Positions 36,379 through 44,542 of a DNA stretch of 64,000 bases are shown piece by piece. The first letter of the stretch is position 1. Each line of letters starts with the position of its first letter. The stretch spans positions 186,001-250,000 of the forward strand of contig JAUQQO010000010.1 of assembly GCA_030549795.1 (NCBI GenBank), written 5' to 3'. This DNA comes from Pseudomonadota bacterium (GTDB taxonomy: Bacteria > Pseudomonadota > Alphaproteobacteria > Geminicoccales > Geminicoccaceae). Under the pieces are notes generated by a model, which worked only from the letters and a program-made list of their open reading frames with translations, did not search any database and was not told the origin of the DNA. Made by a program: the position numbers and the translations under genes.

Positions 36379-37490
36379 GCTGGCACCGCCATCGCCGACC
36401 GGCAAAGCAGAAGGCCCGCCCGCTGGCGGGCCTTCTCTTTTGCGCGCGTCTGCGCCGGGCCTTAGCGGCGCTCCTGCCCCTCTTCACCCTTTCCGCCTGC
36501 GAGCCGCGGCAGCTGCGCGAGCCAAGCGATGCGCCCGCGGTACGGGTGGCGCCAGTGCCGATCGATGCGCTCGCCGATAGCCTTAGGCTCAGTGCCGAAC
36601 TGACGCTTCTGGGTGCCTTCGAGCTCGCGAGCGATGACCCCCGCTTCGGCGGTTTCTCGGGCCTTCTCGTCGACCAGGGCCGTTTGTTGCTCTTAAGCGA
36701 CCGTGGCTATCTGTGGTCGGGCGCACTCGCGCCCGACCAACCGATCCCTCTTCGCGAAAGCTCCTGGCGTGTCGTCGCGCTCACCATCGCCGGGCGACAG
36801 CCCGACGCCGAAGACCTCGCCCGCACAGGCGACGGCACGCTGTGGGTCGCGATCGAGGGCGATCACGCGCTCGCGCCGCTTCCACCCACCTCGGATTCGG
36901 TTCGCCTCGAACTCACACCGCAGCACTTGCCCGAGCCGATCGCTTCTCTGCCGCGCAACGGCGGCATCGAAGCGCTCGCCGCCCTGCCCGAAGGCGGCTT
37001 GCTCGCGCTCGCCGAGACACGCCGCGGCGAGGGACATCCGGCGTTGGTGCTCGCGAACGGTGAGGTTTCGATCTTGTCCTACCCCGCAGGCGCGGGCTTC
37101 GCGCCGACCGCGGCCGAGTGGGTGGCCGGGTACCTCTTGGTCTTGGAGCGGCGTTTTACGCCGTGGGGCGGCTTCGCGGCCCGGCTGGTCGCTTGGCCAG
37201 CCGCCAGCGCCGCCGATCTCACTTTCGACACCGCGGCGGTGCGCGAACTCGCGCGCTTTACGCCGTACTGGGCGATCGACAATTTCGAGGGTCTCGCCGC
37301 CGAGCCGCCGGATCGAGAAGGCGCGATCCGGATCTGGCTCATCACTGATGACAATTTCAACCGTTGGCAGCGGACCCTGCTGTTGCTCTTGCGCTGGCAG
37401 CCTCAGCCGGCGCTCGCGCGCGCTTCCAACCGCCGCTTGAGCGAGATGAGCTCTTCCGGCAGCTCGGCTTCCGACACGCTCTTCAAATAA
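36375..37490 (+). CDS. Esterase-like phytase-domain lipoprotein
   Basis: A 371-residue protein with the pattern of the esterase-like activity of phytase family, a beta-propeller ([24 protein letters not shown], then [21 protein letters not shown], and [29 protein letters not shown]). A lipobox (LFTLSAC, ~residue 42) follows an unusually long, very basic leader. GTG 36375 is the only plausible in-frame start before it, since no ATG, GTG or TTG lies between the leader and the lipobox. That start overlaps the BI-1 stop. The terminator hairpin at 36409-36441 therefore falls inside this gene's 5' coding part. Residues from ~343 on overlap rpmB on the other strand and are not part of the family domain. 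Confidence 0.7.
   Translation: MSWHRHRRPAKQKARPLAGLLFCARLRRALAALLPLFTLSACEPRQLREPSDAPAVRVAPVPIDALADSLRLSAELTLLGAFELASDDPRFGGFSGLLVDQGRLLLLSDRGYLWSGALAPDQPIPLRESSWRVVALTIAGRQPDAEDLARTGDGTLWVAIEGDHALAPLPPTSDSVRLELTPQHLPEPIASLPRNGGIEALAALPEGGLLALAETRRGEGHPALVLANGEVSILSYPAGAGFAPTAAEWVAGYLLVLERRFTPWGGFAARLVAWPAASAADLTFDTAAVRELARFTPYWAIDNFEGLAAEPPDREGAIRIWLITDDNFNRWQRTLLLLLRWQPQPALARASNRRLSEMSSSGSSASDTLFK
36409..36441 (+). terminator. Rho-independent terminator-like hairpin after the BI-1 gene
   Basis: Perfect 12-bp arms AGAAGGCCCGCC and GGCGGGCCTTCT with a 4-nt loop, followed by CTTTT. It lies 31 nt after the BI-1 stop codon and also within the first codons of the lipoprotein frame. It would end BI-1 transcription or act as an attenuator for the coupled gene. 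Confidence 0.75.
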
Positions 37491-37690
37491 CCATCGAGAC
37501 CGCCGCGCTTTTCGATGGTGCGCAGAGTGCTCACGGCGATGCGCAGCCGCACCGTTTCGCCGAGCGCCTCGCTGTAGAGCCGCTTGTATTGCAGATTGGG
37601 CAAGAACCGACGCTTGGTCCGGTTGTTGGCGTGGCTCACATTGTGGCCGACCAGCACGCCCTTGCCGGTGAGTTGACAGCGTCGCGCCAT
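37403..37690 (-). CDS. rpmB: 50S ribosomal protein L28
   Basis: A 95-residue protein of the large ribosomal subunit. It begins [34 protein letters not shown] in the canonical way and has the C-terminal extension common in alphaproteobacteria. ATG 37690 is fixed by family similarity. Its 3' end overlaps the convergent lipoprotein gene by 88 nt. Confidence 0.96.
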   Translation of the reverse strand: MARRCQLTGKGVLVGHNVSHANNRTKRRFLPNLQYKRLYSEALGETVRLRIAVSTLRTIEKRGGLDGYLKSVSEAELPEELISLKRRLEARASAG

Positions 37691-37710
37691 AGGCCAAACC
37701 CTTGTGCACA

Positions 37711-37739
37711 CAGAAAGGGCGGGACTTGACAGCCCGCCC
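37711..37739 (-). promoter_or_regulatory. Hairpin in the rpmB leader, terminator-like
   Basis: On the minus strand GGGCGGG pairs with CCCGCCC across a 9-nt loop (37739-37717), followed by TTTCTG, 21 nt before the rpmB ATG. It might be an upstream terminator or attenuator, for example autoregulation by L28. No published L28 leader consensus was checked. Confidence 0.35.
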
Positions 37740-37925
37740 GACCCTGACGCTCCCCATAAGGCGGGAGAGCCAGCACCGTCAAGCTTCTCGATCGAGGGCC
37801 GAAACACGCAGGCCCGAGCTTTTCACGGATGCGGCCGTCGACGGCAGAGGTGATCCGGCATCGTGCCACGCGATCTTTTCGTGGAAGACGTTTTTAAGCG
37901 CGGGCAGCTCGACCCCTCGGCCCGG

Positions 37926-37954
37926 CCGAAAAGAAAGGGGCACAGGGTGTGCCC
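37926..37954 (-). terminator. Rho-independent terminator of the deaminase-phosphorylase gene
   Basis: GGGCACA and TGTGCCC form a 7-bp stem with a 3-nt loop at 37938-37954; on the minus strand it is followed by CTTTCTTTTC. It lies about 25 nt downstream of the fused nucleoside enzyme gene's stop. Confidence 0.7.
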
Positions 37955-37978
37955 TCTGGCTCGTTTGCCCACAGAGGG

Positions 37979-39193
37979 TCAAGCGCAGCGCGCGAGCTCC
38001 GGCAACGCGGCTTCGAGAACGGCGGCTAGCCTGTCCGCCGCCGCGCCGGCCTCAGCGAGCGTTTCGGCGTGGCTTAAGCTGTGCGGTGAAAGGCCGGCGG
38101 CGAGGTTGGTGACCACCGCGATCCCGAGCACCTTCAAGCCGCACTGCCGCGCCGCAATCGCCTCCGGGACCAAAGACATGCCGACGAGATCGGCACCGAG
38201 CGCGCGCAACATGCGGATCTCGGCCGGAGTCTCAAAGCACGGGCCGAGCACGGCAGCGAGCACGCCTTCTTCGAGCTCAAGGCCGAGCCTTTCTGCGGCG
38301 CGCCGGGTGACGGCACGCAAGGTCTCATCATAGAGACCGTCGAGGGCCAAAAAGCGCGGGCCCACGTGCGCATCCTGCGGCCCCACAAGCGGGTTGCTGC
38401 CTTGCAGGTTGAGGTGATCGCTTACGAGCACGAGCCGTCCAGGTCCGATGCGCGCGCGCAAGGAGCCGGTTGCGCTCGTGAGGATCACGGCGCGACAGCC
38501 CAATTCGCGGGCGAGCCGAAGCGGGGCAGCGAGCGCGCGGGCGGGATGTCCCTCGTAGAGATGCGCTCGTCCCAAAAAGCAGAGGACGGGAACGCCCGCC
38601 CAGCGGCCGTAGGTGATGCGACCGGGGTGGCCCTCAACAGCGGGAACGGGCAGGTCGGACAGCTCGCGCACCGCAAGCGAGAGGATCGGCGTGATCCGCT
38701 CGGCCAGCTTGGACAGGCCGGAGCCGAAGACCACAGCGAAAACGGGCGGTTCGGCCGAAACAGCCTCGCGCAGCTGCGCAAGCGCGTGCGAGGCTTCGCT
38801 TCGGGGCTCGCCGCGCAGGCGAAAGGGCAGGGGCAGAAGTGCGCCGAGCGTCGTTTCCACAAGCACGCGCCCCCTCGGATCGGCGATGCGGATGGGAACC
38901 TCGCTCGTTGCGAACTCGGCCAACCGCTGCCGACAACCTCCGCAGGGCAGACAGGGCGGCGGCCCTTCCCCGACCACCAGGATCTCGACGATGCGCCGCT
39001 CACCAGCCGCCACGAGGGTGCCGAGTGCCGAGGCTTCGGCACATTGGCTCAACGGGTAGGCGGCGTTCTCGACGTTGCAGCCGGAGAAGATACGTCCGCT
39101 TGCCGCACGCAGAGCGGCACCTACAGCAAAGCCCGAATAAGGTGCCCAGGCATGGGCGCGGGCGCAAGCGGCAGCAGCGAACAGCGCATTCAT
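37979..39193 (-). CDS. Fused cytidine deaminase - purine nucleoside phosphorylase
   Basis: A 404-residue two-domain enzyme in one frame. Residues 1-~127 resemble a tetrameric cytidine deaminase: zinc ligands C51 in CAEASAL with E53 as proton shuttle, and C84 and C87 in PCGGCRQ. Residues ~135-404 resemble a trimeric purine nucleoside phosphorylase: VFGSGL, GHPG, GRAHLYEGH, MSLVPEA and VTNLAAG, where N363 matches the human Asn243 that favours 6-oxopurines. Both active sites appear intact. It would process pyrimidine and purine nucleosides in salvage. ATG 39193 gives a start typical of Cdd. I do not recall this fusion in common genomes. Confidence 0.85.
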   Translation of the reverse strand: MNALFAAAACARAHAWAPYSGFAVGAALRAASGRIFSGCNVENAAYPLSQCAEASALGTLVAAGERRIVEILVVGEGPPPCLPCGGCRQRLAEFATSEVPIRIADPRGRVLVETTLGALLPLPFRLRGEPRSEASHALAQLREAVSAEPPVFAVVFGSGLSKLAERITPILSLAVRELSDLPVPAVEGHPGRITYGRWAGVPVLCFLGRAHLYEGHPARALAAPLRLARELGCRAVILTSATGSLRARIGPGRLVLVSDHLNLQGSNPLVGPQDAHVGPRFLALDGLYDETLRAVTRRAAERLGLELEEGVLAAVLGPCFETPAEIRMLRALGADLVGMSLVPEAIAARQCGLKVLGIAVVTNLAAGLSPHSLSHAETLAEAGAAADRLAAVLEAALPELARCA

Positions 39194-39317
39194 CGTCTTT
39201 GCGGTCTTCCCTGTTTGCGCACGGTGCGCAGGCAGCTCCGTTTCTCTCCTATGCCGCGCCGCCTTGCCAGGCGAGCGGAGCGCTTGCGGAAGCCCAGGAA
39301 CGCTTAAAAACAACGCA

Positions 39318-40853
39318 TCAGAGCGCGAAATCGCTCTCAGCGGCGAAGACCGCTTGGCTGCGCCAGCTCGGGCCCGCGGGACGGGCGCTTATCTGCGGCA
39401 GCCGCACCGGCTCTGCGAGAATACAGGCGGCCACGGCATCGAGCCCGTCGTCGCGGCCGCGACCGTTGGGTCGCCAGCTGCGCATCTCGTCGAGGAAGGG
39501 GCTTGCGAGGACGCTTCGGTGCACGTGCAGCCGTCGCGCCGCGAGCAGAGGGTCGAAGGCTTCGAGGATGCGCCGTGCCTTGGGCATGGTCGAGGCTTTC
39601 TCGATCACCGCCGCTCCCACCCCCATGCGGCGCAATTCCTGTCGCAACAGTGCCGGGAGAAAAGCGCCGAGGCCGTTGGTCTCGACGATCAATGAAGGCA
39701 AATGGTTGCGGGCGAGAAAGCGCGCCACGGCGCGACAGAGCGAGGTCGCTTCGTCCACACCCTCCTTGGGCTGGACGCTCAGATATTCGATCGCGTGCAG
39801 CCAATAGTGGCCTTCGGCGTCGATGAAGACGGCCGCGACTACGCTTGCATCGCCGCGATCGGGACGACCGTAGGCCGGATCCCAGGCAGCCGCGGCGGAG
39901 ACCATGCGGCGCCCCCCGATCTCCAAGAACTCCCGGCCGTGCACGGAAACGAGCTCGATGTGTTCTTCGTAAGGGAGTAGGAGATCCGGATCCAAGCGCA
40001 CGTCTTCAAGACGCGTGGGCAAGAGCTGCATTTGACTGCGGAATTTGGCGGGACCCGCGCGCTCGAGGAGCGTGTCCACGATCTCCGCTGAGAAGCGGTC
40101 GGGCCAGCGGCGCTCTCCCGAACGCGAGAGGAGTGCGACCGTGAGCCGCGCGTAACCGGCAAGGAACGGCTCCGATTCGCCAAGGTCACGCCGCGGTGTT
40201 TCGGCGTAGATCGAATGGTCGCTGTGCGGCGTGCCAAGGTACATCACGAGGCCACCCGGTGCCAGGACGAAGTCGAGCTCGCGCAGCCGCTCACGCAAGA
40301 GTTCCCGTTTCTCCGGCGTGTCGGCGGTGTTCGGCACCTCGACGTCGTCGCAGATGATCACATCCGCTCGCGAACCGGTGAGATTGGCACCGATCCCACG
40401 AGCCAAAAGCGAAGGATCGCGGCCGACACGCCGACGGCGAACGGTGAGTTGATCCGCGGCCCAGCATTCGGGTCGGCTCTCCAACAGCCCGCGCGTGAGC
40501 CGGTGGCGCTCGAGGATGCCGCGCACGTTGCGCGTCATCTTGGTCGCAAGCGCCTGGTCAGCGGCCACAACGAGGATGCGCAGATCGGGATCCCCGTAGA
40601 GGAGCCAGGCGCAATAGAGCGCAGCGAGCGTCGACTTGCCCGCGCTGCGGAAGAGCAAGAGAAGCAGCCGGCGCTCACCGTTGCGCCACTGTTCGTCGAG
40701 CCATTGGCAGACCTGCAAATGGAGCAACGGCGTGCTCAAGCCCTGATCGCGGTTCCAAAGCCACACGAAGCGGTTGAACGAGAGCGGGCGACGGGCCGGC
40801 GGCGCAGCGCTGGGCGGTGTGCGCCCGCGCTTTGGGGGCGAAAGCAGGACCAT
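39318..40853 (-). CDS. Phage terminase large subunit (T7-like)
   Basis: A 511-residue DNA-packaging motor. The ATPase part has a P-loop-like FRSAGKST (~68-75) and the VIICDDVEVPN Walker B region. The nuclease part has WDPAYG, SLIVETNGLGAFLP and GRGRDDGLDAVAA acidic motifs. It is the last gene of the minus-strand virion cassette, which corresponds to the position of gene 19 in T7. No small terminase subunit was recognised. Confidence 0.85.
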   Translation of the reverse strand: MVLLSPPKRGRTPPSAAPPARRPLSFNRFVWLWNRDQGLSTPLLHLQVCQWLDEQWRNGERRLLLLLFRSAGKSTLAALYCAWLLYGDPDLRILVVAADQALATKMTRNVRGILERHRLTRGLLESRPECWAADQLTVRRRRVGRDPSLLARGIGANLTGSRADVIICDDVEVPNTADTPEKRELLRERLRELDFVLAPGGLVMYLGTPHSDHSIYAETPRRDLGESEPFLAGYARLTVALLSRSGERRWPDRFSAEIVDTLLERAGPAKFRSQMQLLPTRLEDVRLDPDLLLPYEEHIELVSVHGREFLEIGGRRMVSAAAAWDPAYGRPDRGDASVVAAVFIDAEGHYWLHAIEYLSVQPKEGVDEATSLCRAVARFLARNHLPSLIVETNGLGAFLPALLRQELRRMGVGAAVIEKASTMPKARRILEAFDPLLAARRLHVHRSVLASPFLDEMRSWRPNGRGRDDGLDAVAACILAEPVRLPQISARPAGPSWRSQAVFAAESDFAL

Positions 40854-40856
40854 GGA

Positions 40857-41297
40857 TCACTCGAGCAAGCTGCGTCGTTCGGCGCGCCCGCTGTCCATGA
40901 GCCGAGGCGCGAGCTCGAGCAGGCGCAGCGGCGTATCCTCAAGCAAGCTGCGCGGCCTGCGGGCGGCATGACGCGCGCGCACGAGCTCGATGCGCGCCCG
41001 CGTTTCCCGGTCCTGGGCTTCGCGCAGCGCGCGGCTCTCCTCCTCGAGGCCGCGCAGGACGGCATCGAAGGAGCCGCCCGTGGTCGCGATCCCAAGCGCC
41101 CCTGCGCGGGCGCGCTCTTGCGCGAGCCGGCGCGCCAGCGCCGCTTGCTCGCGGCGGCGCTCTTCGGCTTCCGCGAGCTTGATGCGGCGGATTTCGGCGC
41201 GGCGCTGCGCCTTTAAAAGATCCTTTTGGTCCTCGCGCGCTTTGTGCGCGAGCGCAAGTTCAAGGCCGAGCGTGGCAAGGCTGGTAAGCGCACCCAT
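40857..41297 (-). CDS. Putative internal virion protein
   Basis: A 146-residue, very Arg/Glu/Ala-rich, wholly helical protein with likely coiled coils (KDLLKAQRRAEIRRIKLAEAEER) and a central ALGIATTGGSFDAVL segment. Proteins like this follow tail tubular B in T7-like phages, where internal core proteins are encoded; here only this one short protein is seen. The start ATG at 41297 overlaps the previous gene's stop by 1 nt and terminase follows after 3 nt. Confidence 0.6.
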   Translation of the reverse strand: MGALTSLATLGLELALAHKAREDQKDLLKAQRRAEIRRIKLAEAEERRREQAALARRLAQERARAGALGIATTGGSFDAVLRGLEEESRALREAQDRETRARIELVRARHAARRPRSLLEDTPLRLLELAPRLMDSGRAERRSLLE

Positions 41298-43246
41298 CAG
41301 TCGTTCACCTTGAGCTCTGTTTGCACGGCAAGGAGCGTAAAGGGCGTAGGCGCATCGTCTTCGATGCGCCAAAGGAATCGGCTTTGGCCGCGGCGCCAGC
41401 CGCACGCCCGCAACGCAGCGTCGCCCGAGAACGGCGAGGCGCCGGGTTCGGCAAGCGGAAGCGAACGAAAGCCGTCGCCCGTGTCCACCCGCAGTCGGTA
41501 GGTGTCGGCGACCCGAAACGTGAGGCGGATCGGCCGATGTGCCGCATCGAGCGCGACGCCGCGGCTCGCTGCCGCCGTGGGGGTGGGCTCGATTTCGTGC
41601 GCATACGGAATCCCGATGAGAAGGCGCGAGGCCGGACGCGGCAGAACAACGGTTGAGGAGGCGAGCGTACCGCGAAAGACCGGCTCGCCATCGGCAAGGA
41701 TTAAGACCTCGTGGCCGAGGTGGTCATCGAGGCCAGACCATGTCGTGGTCGGAGTGGAAGCTGTGTAAACGCGCGCGTGGTCGACCCAGATCCCGTCCTC
41801 GAGGACCTCGACGAGCGTTCGGTTCGCCCATTCGAGAATGAGATAGAGCCGACCGCGCAGCACCGTGACCGCACGCGCGGCACCCGCAAACTCCTGCAGC
41901 GACCAGGCGGCGATGTTGGCGTTGCGGTCGATCGCCACCGTGGCGCTGCGACCATCGGCGCGCACGATCCACAACAGGCGCCGCCGCCCGTCGAAGGCGG
42001 CATCGGTGGGATCATCCAAGAGGTGACGGGAGAGGGTGGCGATGTCGGCGGCCTGATAGGCCTGCTCCACTTCCGTATAGAGGAACTCGCGCAGCTCGCG
42101 ACCGCTTGCGCCGATGAACAAAGTGGCGCCGTCGACATCAACCGGCGGCACGCGCGGGCTCGCCTGCGATCCGATGCGGGTCTGGCGCTCGAGCTGAGTT
42201 CCACTGGGGGTGATCGGGAAACCCTTGACGATCCACTCGCCGGCGGTGGTCAGGATCTGGAGATTGCGGCCGGGAACGAGCGCGGTGATCACGTGCCGCG
42301 TTTCATCGGCGAGGCGGAAGGCGATCGCCTCGTCGTCGAGGCCGCTGCCGGGGTCGAAGTTCATCGGTCGGCTGGTGCGCGACATCCACACCCAGTCGGG
42401 AAGATCGCGCGAGCCGCCGAGCACGAGGCGGTCTTGGTGGAAGGAGACGGTGCGCGGCCAGCCGCGGGCCGGGCTGAACGCTTCCTCCTCCCAGCGCAAC
42501 GTCCACGCGCTGTCGGGGAAGGTGTCGTAAGCCTTGGCCAGCACGCGATCCGGGGCCTGATAGGCGAGGATGCGCACGTACCGACCGTTGATCCGCAGCC
42601 AGACGCCATAGTGCTGGGGCGTGAACACCGGTGCGGCCGACGCACCGTCCACATGGCGCGCTTCGACGATCACGAAGTCGCCGAAGGAGGCGCCGGGCGG
42701 CGGATTGGTGCCGTCGCGGCGAACGCGCACGGCGGTGTCGGGTGGCGCGACCTTGGCGAAGGGTGCGAGCGGGCGCTTGATGCCGGGTTCCGGTTCGGTG
42801 GCTTCGAACTCGAAGGGCCGCAGCTCCCAGCTGCCGCCGCCCATCCCGTCGCGGCGGATGATCTCCATGCCCCGCACCTCGGGGTGGACGACGAAGAGGC
42901 GGTCGCGATAGCGGGCCCAGTCGATCTCGCGGAGCTGGGCGGCGGACCAGGGCGCCTCGAGATCGGCGATCGGGCTTCCGTCCCGCAGCACGACCAGGCG
43001 GTAGGGTGCGAGGACGAGCAGGAAGGCGTCGTCTTTGTCGTCAAAGGGGAGCAAGCGCAGGGCAGCCGGCACCTCGGCGAGGATTCGCGTGCCCGGTCGA
43101 CGCGTTACGCCGCCGCCCGGGTGCACGAAGACGTTGCGCAGCCGACGCGCGCCATCTTCTTGCGCCCGCAGATCGATGCGACCGAACATCAAGGGATCGA
43201 GCTCGCCCATGGCGAAGCTCGTCTTGATGAGGAGCTGGCGACTCAT
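41297..43246 (-). CDS. Tail tubular protein B / tail nozzle-like protein (T7 gp12-like)
   Basis: A 649-residue beta-rich protein with many short strands and few helices. It starts with LIKTSFAMGELDPLMFGRIDLRAQEDGARRLRNVFVHPGGGVTRRPGTR, a pattern I associate with phage stabilisation/tail tubular B proteins that form the tail nozzle. In the cassette it comes right after tail tubular A and overlaps its stop by 4 nt. Confidence 0.75.
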   Translation of the reverse strand: MSRQLLIKTSFAMGELDPLMFGRIDLRAQEDGARRLRNVFVHPGGGVTRRPGTRILAEVPAALRLLPFDDKDDAFLLVLAPYRLVVLRDGSPIADLEAPWSAAQLREIDWARYRDRLFVVHPEVRGMEIIRRDGMGGGSWELRPFEFEATEPEPGIKRPLAPFAKVAPPDTAVRVRRDGTNPPPGASFGDFVIVEARHVDGASAAPVFTPQHYGVWLRINGRYVRILAYQAPDRVLAKAYDTFPDSAWTLRWEEEAFSPARGWPRTVSFHQDRLVLGGSRDLPDWVWMSRTSRPMNFDPGSGLDDEAIAFRLADETRHVITALVPGRNLQILTTAGEWIVKGFPITPSGTQLERQTRIGSQASPRVPPVDVDGATLFIGASGRELREFLYTEVEQAYQAADIATLSRHLLDDPTDAAFDGRRRLLWIVRADGRSATVAIDRNANIAAWSLQEFAGAARAVTVLRGRLYLILEWANRTLVEVLEDGIWVDHARVYTASTPTTTWSGLDDHLGHEVLILADGEPVFRGTLASSTVVLPRPASRLLIGIPYAHEIEPTPTAAASRGVALDAAHRPIRLTFRVADTYRLRVDTGDGFRSLPLAEPGASPFSGDAALRACGWRRGQSRFLWRIEDDAPTPFTLLAVQTELKVND

Positions 43247-43815
43247 CCGAGCCTCGCGTCGATGAGCGTGAAGTCTTCGATGGCCCGCGGGGTCGCTTGC
43301 TGACTGTCGATGAGCTTGGCGAGCTTGAGCTCGCTCGCCGCCAAGCGCTGCAGGACTTCAGCACGAGCGGCGTTCTCGGTGAGCGGCAAACAGAGCTCAG
43401 CGGCGAGCCGGGCTGTGAGCGCAGCGATGAAGTGGGGTGGGAACTCCGCCGGAGCCGGCCGGCGCTGGTAGGTCAAGAGCACCGCTTCGGCATCGGCGTG
43501 CAGGCGATTTCCGAACACGCGGTAGACGAGACCACGGCCGCTCTTCCCGCAGCCGGCGGAGACGGTGCGCAAAAGATCCGCAGGCAAGCGGAAGGAGGCG
43601 GCGAAATCGCCGGCCGGCGGAACGGGATCGCGCTCGAGTTCGGCTTGGGCCAGAGAGAAGGCCCACGGATGCGCGAGCAAGGTCGAATCGCGCACAATCG
43701 GATAGAGCCGTGCTGCGAGCTCGGCTTCGAGGGTCGCTTCGGCGAGCGACGTGATCGGCCGTGCACCGAGCTTGACGAGCGCAGTCGAGCAGAGCTCGGC
43801 CTCGGTGAGCGACAT
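43243..43815 (-). CDS. Tail tubular protein A-like adaptor (T7 gp11-like)
   Basis: A 190-residue protein. It begins SLTEAELCSTALVKLGARPITSLAEATLEAELAARLYPIVRDSTLLAHPWAFS, the common pattern of the podophage head-tail adaptor that forms the ring between portal and nozzle. ATG 43815 is preferred because AGGAG lies 6 nt upstream; an ATG two codons earlier is also in frame. Confidence 0.8.
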   Translation of the reverse strand: MSLTEAELCSTALVKLGARPITSLAEATLEAELAARLYPIVRDSTLLAHPWAFSLAQAELERDPVPPAGDFAASFRLPADLLRTVSAGCGKSGRGLVYRVFGNRLHADAEAVLLTYQRRPAPAEFPPHFIAALTARLAAELCLPLTENAARAEVLQRLAASELKLAKLIDSQQATPRAIEDFTLIDARLG

Positions 43816-43838
43816 GGGCATCTCCTGGAGCAAGAGGA

Positions 43839-44195
43839 TCAGATCGCTGGGCCCACGGCCAGCCGCAGGGCGTGGAGGAGGCTCGCGAGGTCGGTCTCGA
43901 AGCTGCCTACAAGGCATCCCTCGCGGCTCAAGGCGACGACGAGCGTGCGGTCCGGGCGCAAGAACAGGGTGGCGCGATCGGGCCGAGCCAACAGCGCCTC
44001 AAGCGGGTGCACCGGCCAGAGCGCGACGACCGCCGGAAGGAGCGCTCCCTCGAGCTCGTAGCGAGGCTGCCCGCGGAGCTGCTCGAACGAGGCCTCGAGC
44101 GGGAGCGGACAATTGGCCTCGGCACCGGATGGTGCCGGGGGGATGACGACCAACCACGCCGCGAGCTTGGCGGCGCGCCAACGGGAAGTGGTCAT
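43839..44195 (-). CDS. Hypothetical protein of the virion cassette
   Basis: A 118-residue protein with a hydrophobic N-terminal segment (AAKLAAWLVVIPPAP) and an Ala/Leu-rich C-terminal half. I do not recognise the family. It lies between the decoration-like and tail tubular A genes; the stem-loop at 44226 precedes it. Start: ATG 44195 with GGAG 8 nt upstream. Confidence 0.5.
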   Translation of the reverse strand: MTTSRWRAAKLAAWLVVIPPAPSGAEANCPLPLEASFEQLRGQPRYELEGALLPAVVALWPVHPLEALLARPDRATLFLRPDRTLVVALSREGCLVGSFETDLASLLHALRLAVGPAI

Positions 44196-44225
44196 GGCGG
44201 GGACTCCGCGGCTGCGGGCGGGGAA

Positions 44226-44254
44226 GACGGCCGAGGCGCGCGGCCTCGGCCGTC
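44226..44254 (-). terminator. Strong stem-loop after the capsid genes
   Basis: Perfect 12-bp arms GACGGCCGAGGC and GCCTCGGCCGTC with a 5-nt loop in the 76-nt gap after the capsid and decoration genes. On the minus strand it is followed by TTCCCC, not a full T-run. It could reduce read-through into tail genes or stabilise the capsid mRNA. Confidence 0.45.
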
Positions 44255-44271
44255 CCTGCCCGGGACGAGGC

Positions 44272-44541
44272 TCAGCTCGCGTTGGTGGCCCCAAGCGGGG
44301 TCACATCGGAGAGATCGACGGTGGTGCCGGTGTTGCCGAGCACGACCAGCAAGCCGTAGCTCGGCACCAATCCGATGCCGGCATGAGCGATGACGAGGTC
44401 GCCCACCCGCAACATCGCCGAGGCCGGATTGAAGTAACCGGCGGTAGCGAGCTCCGAGATCGGATCGGAGGTGCGATAGTGCCAGAGCGTAAAGCCGTTG
44501 GCGTAGGCGAGAGCGCTCAAGTTGCGGGGATCACAAGCCAT
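44272..44541 (-). CDS. Putative capsid decoration protein
   Basis: An 89-residue protein. The LSALAYANGFTLWHYRTSD start and the MLRVGDLVIAHAG segment followed by short strands suggest a beta-rich head-surface protein. It begins 1 nt after the major capsid gene, the usual place for such proteins in phages. The family is recognised only by context and appearance, not by a solid motif. Confidence 0.55.
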   Translation of the reverse strand: MACDPRNLSALAYANGFTLWHYRTSDPISELATAGYFNPASAMLRVGDLVIAHAGIGLVPSYGLLVVLGNTGTTVDLSDVTPLGATNAS

Positions 44542-44542
44542 C

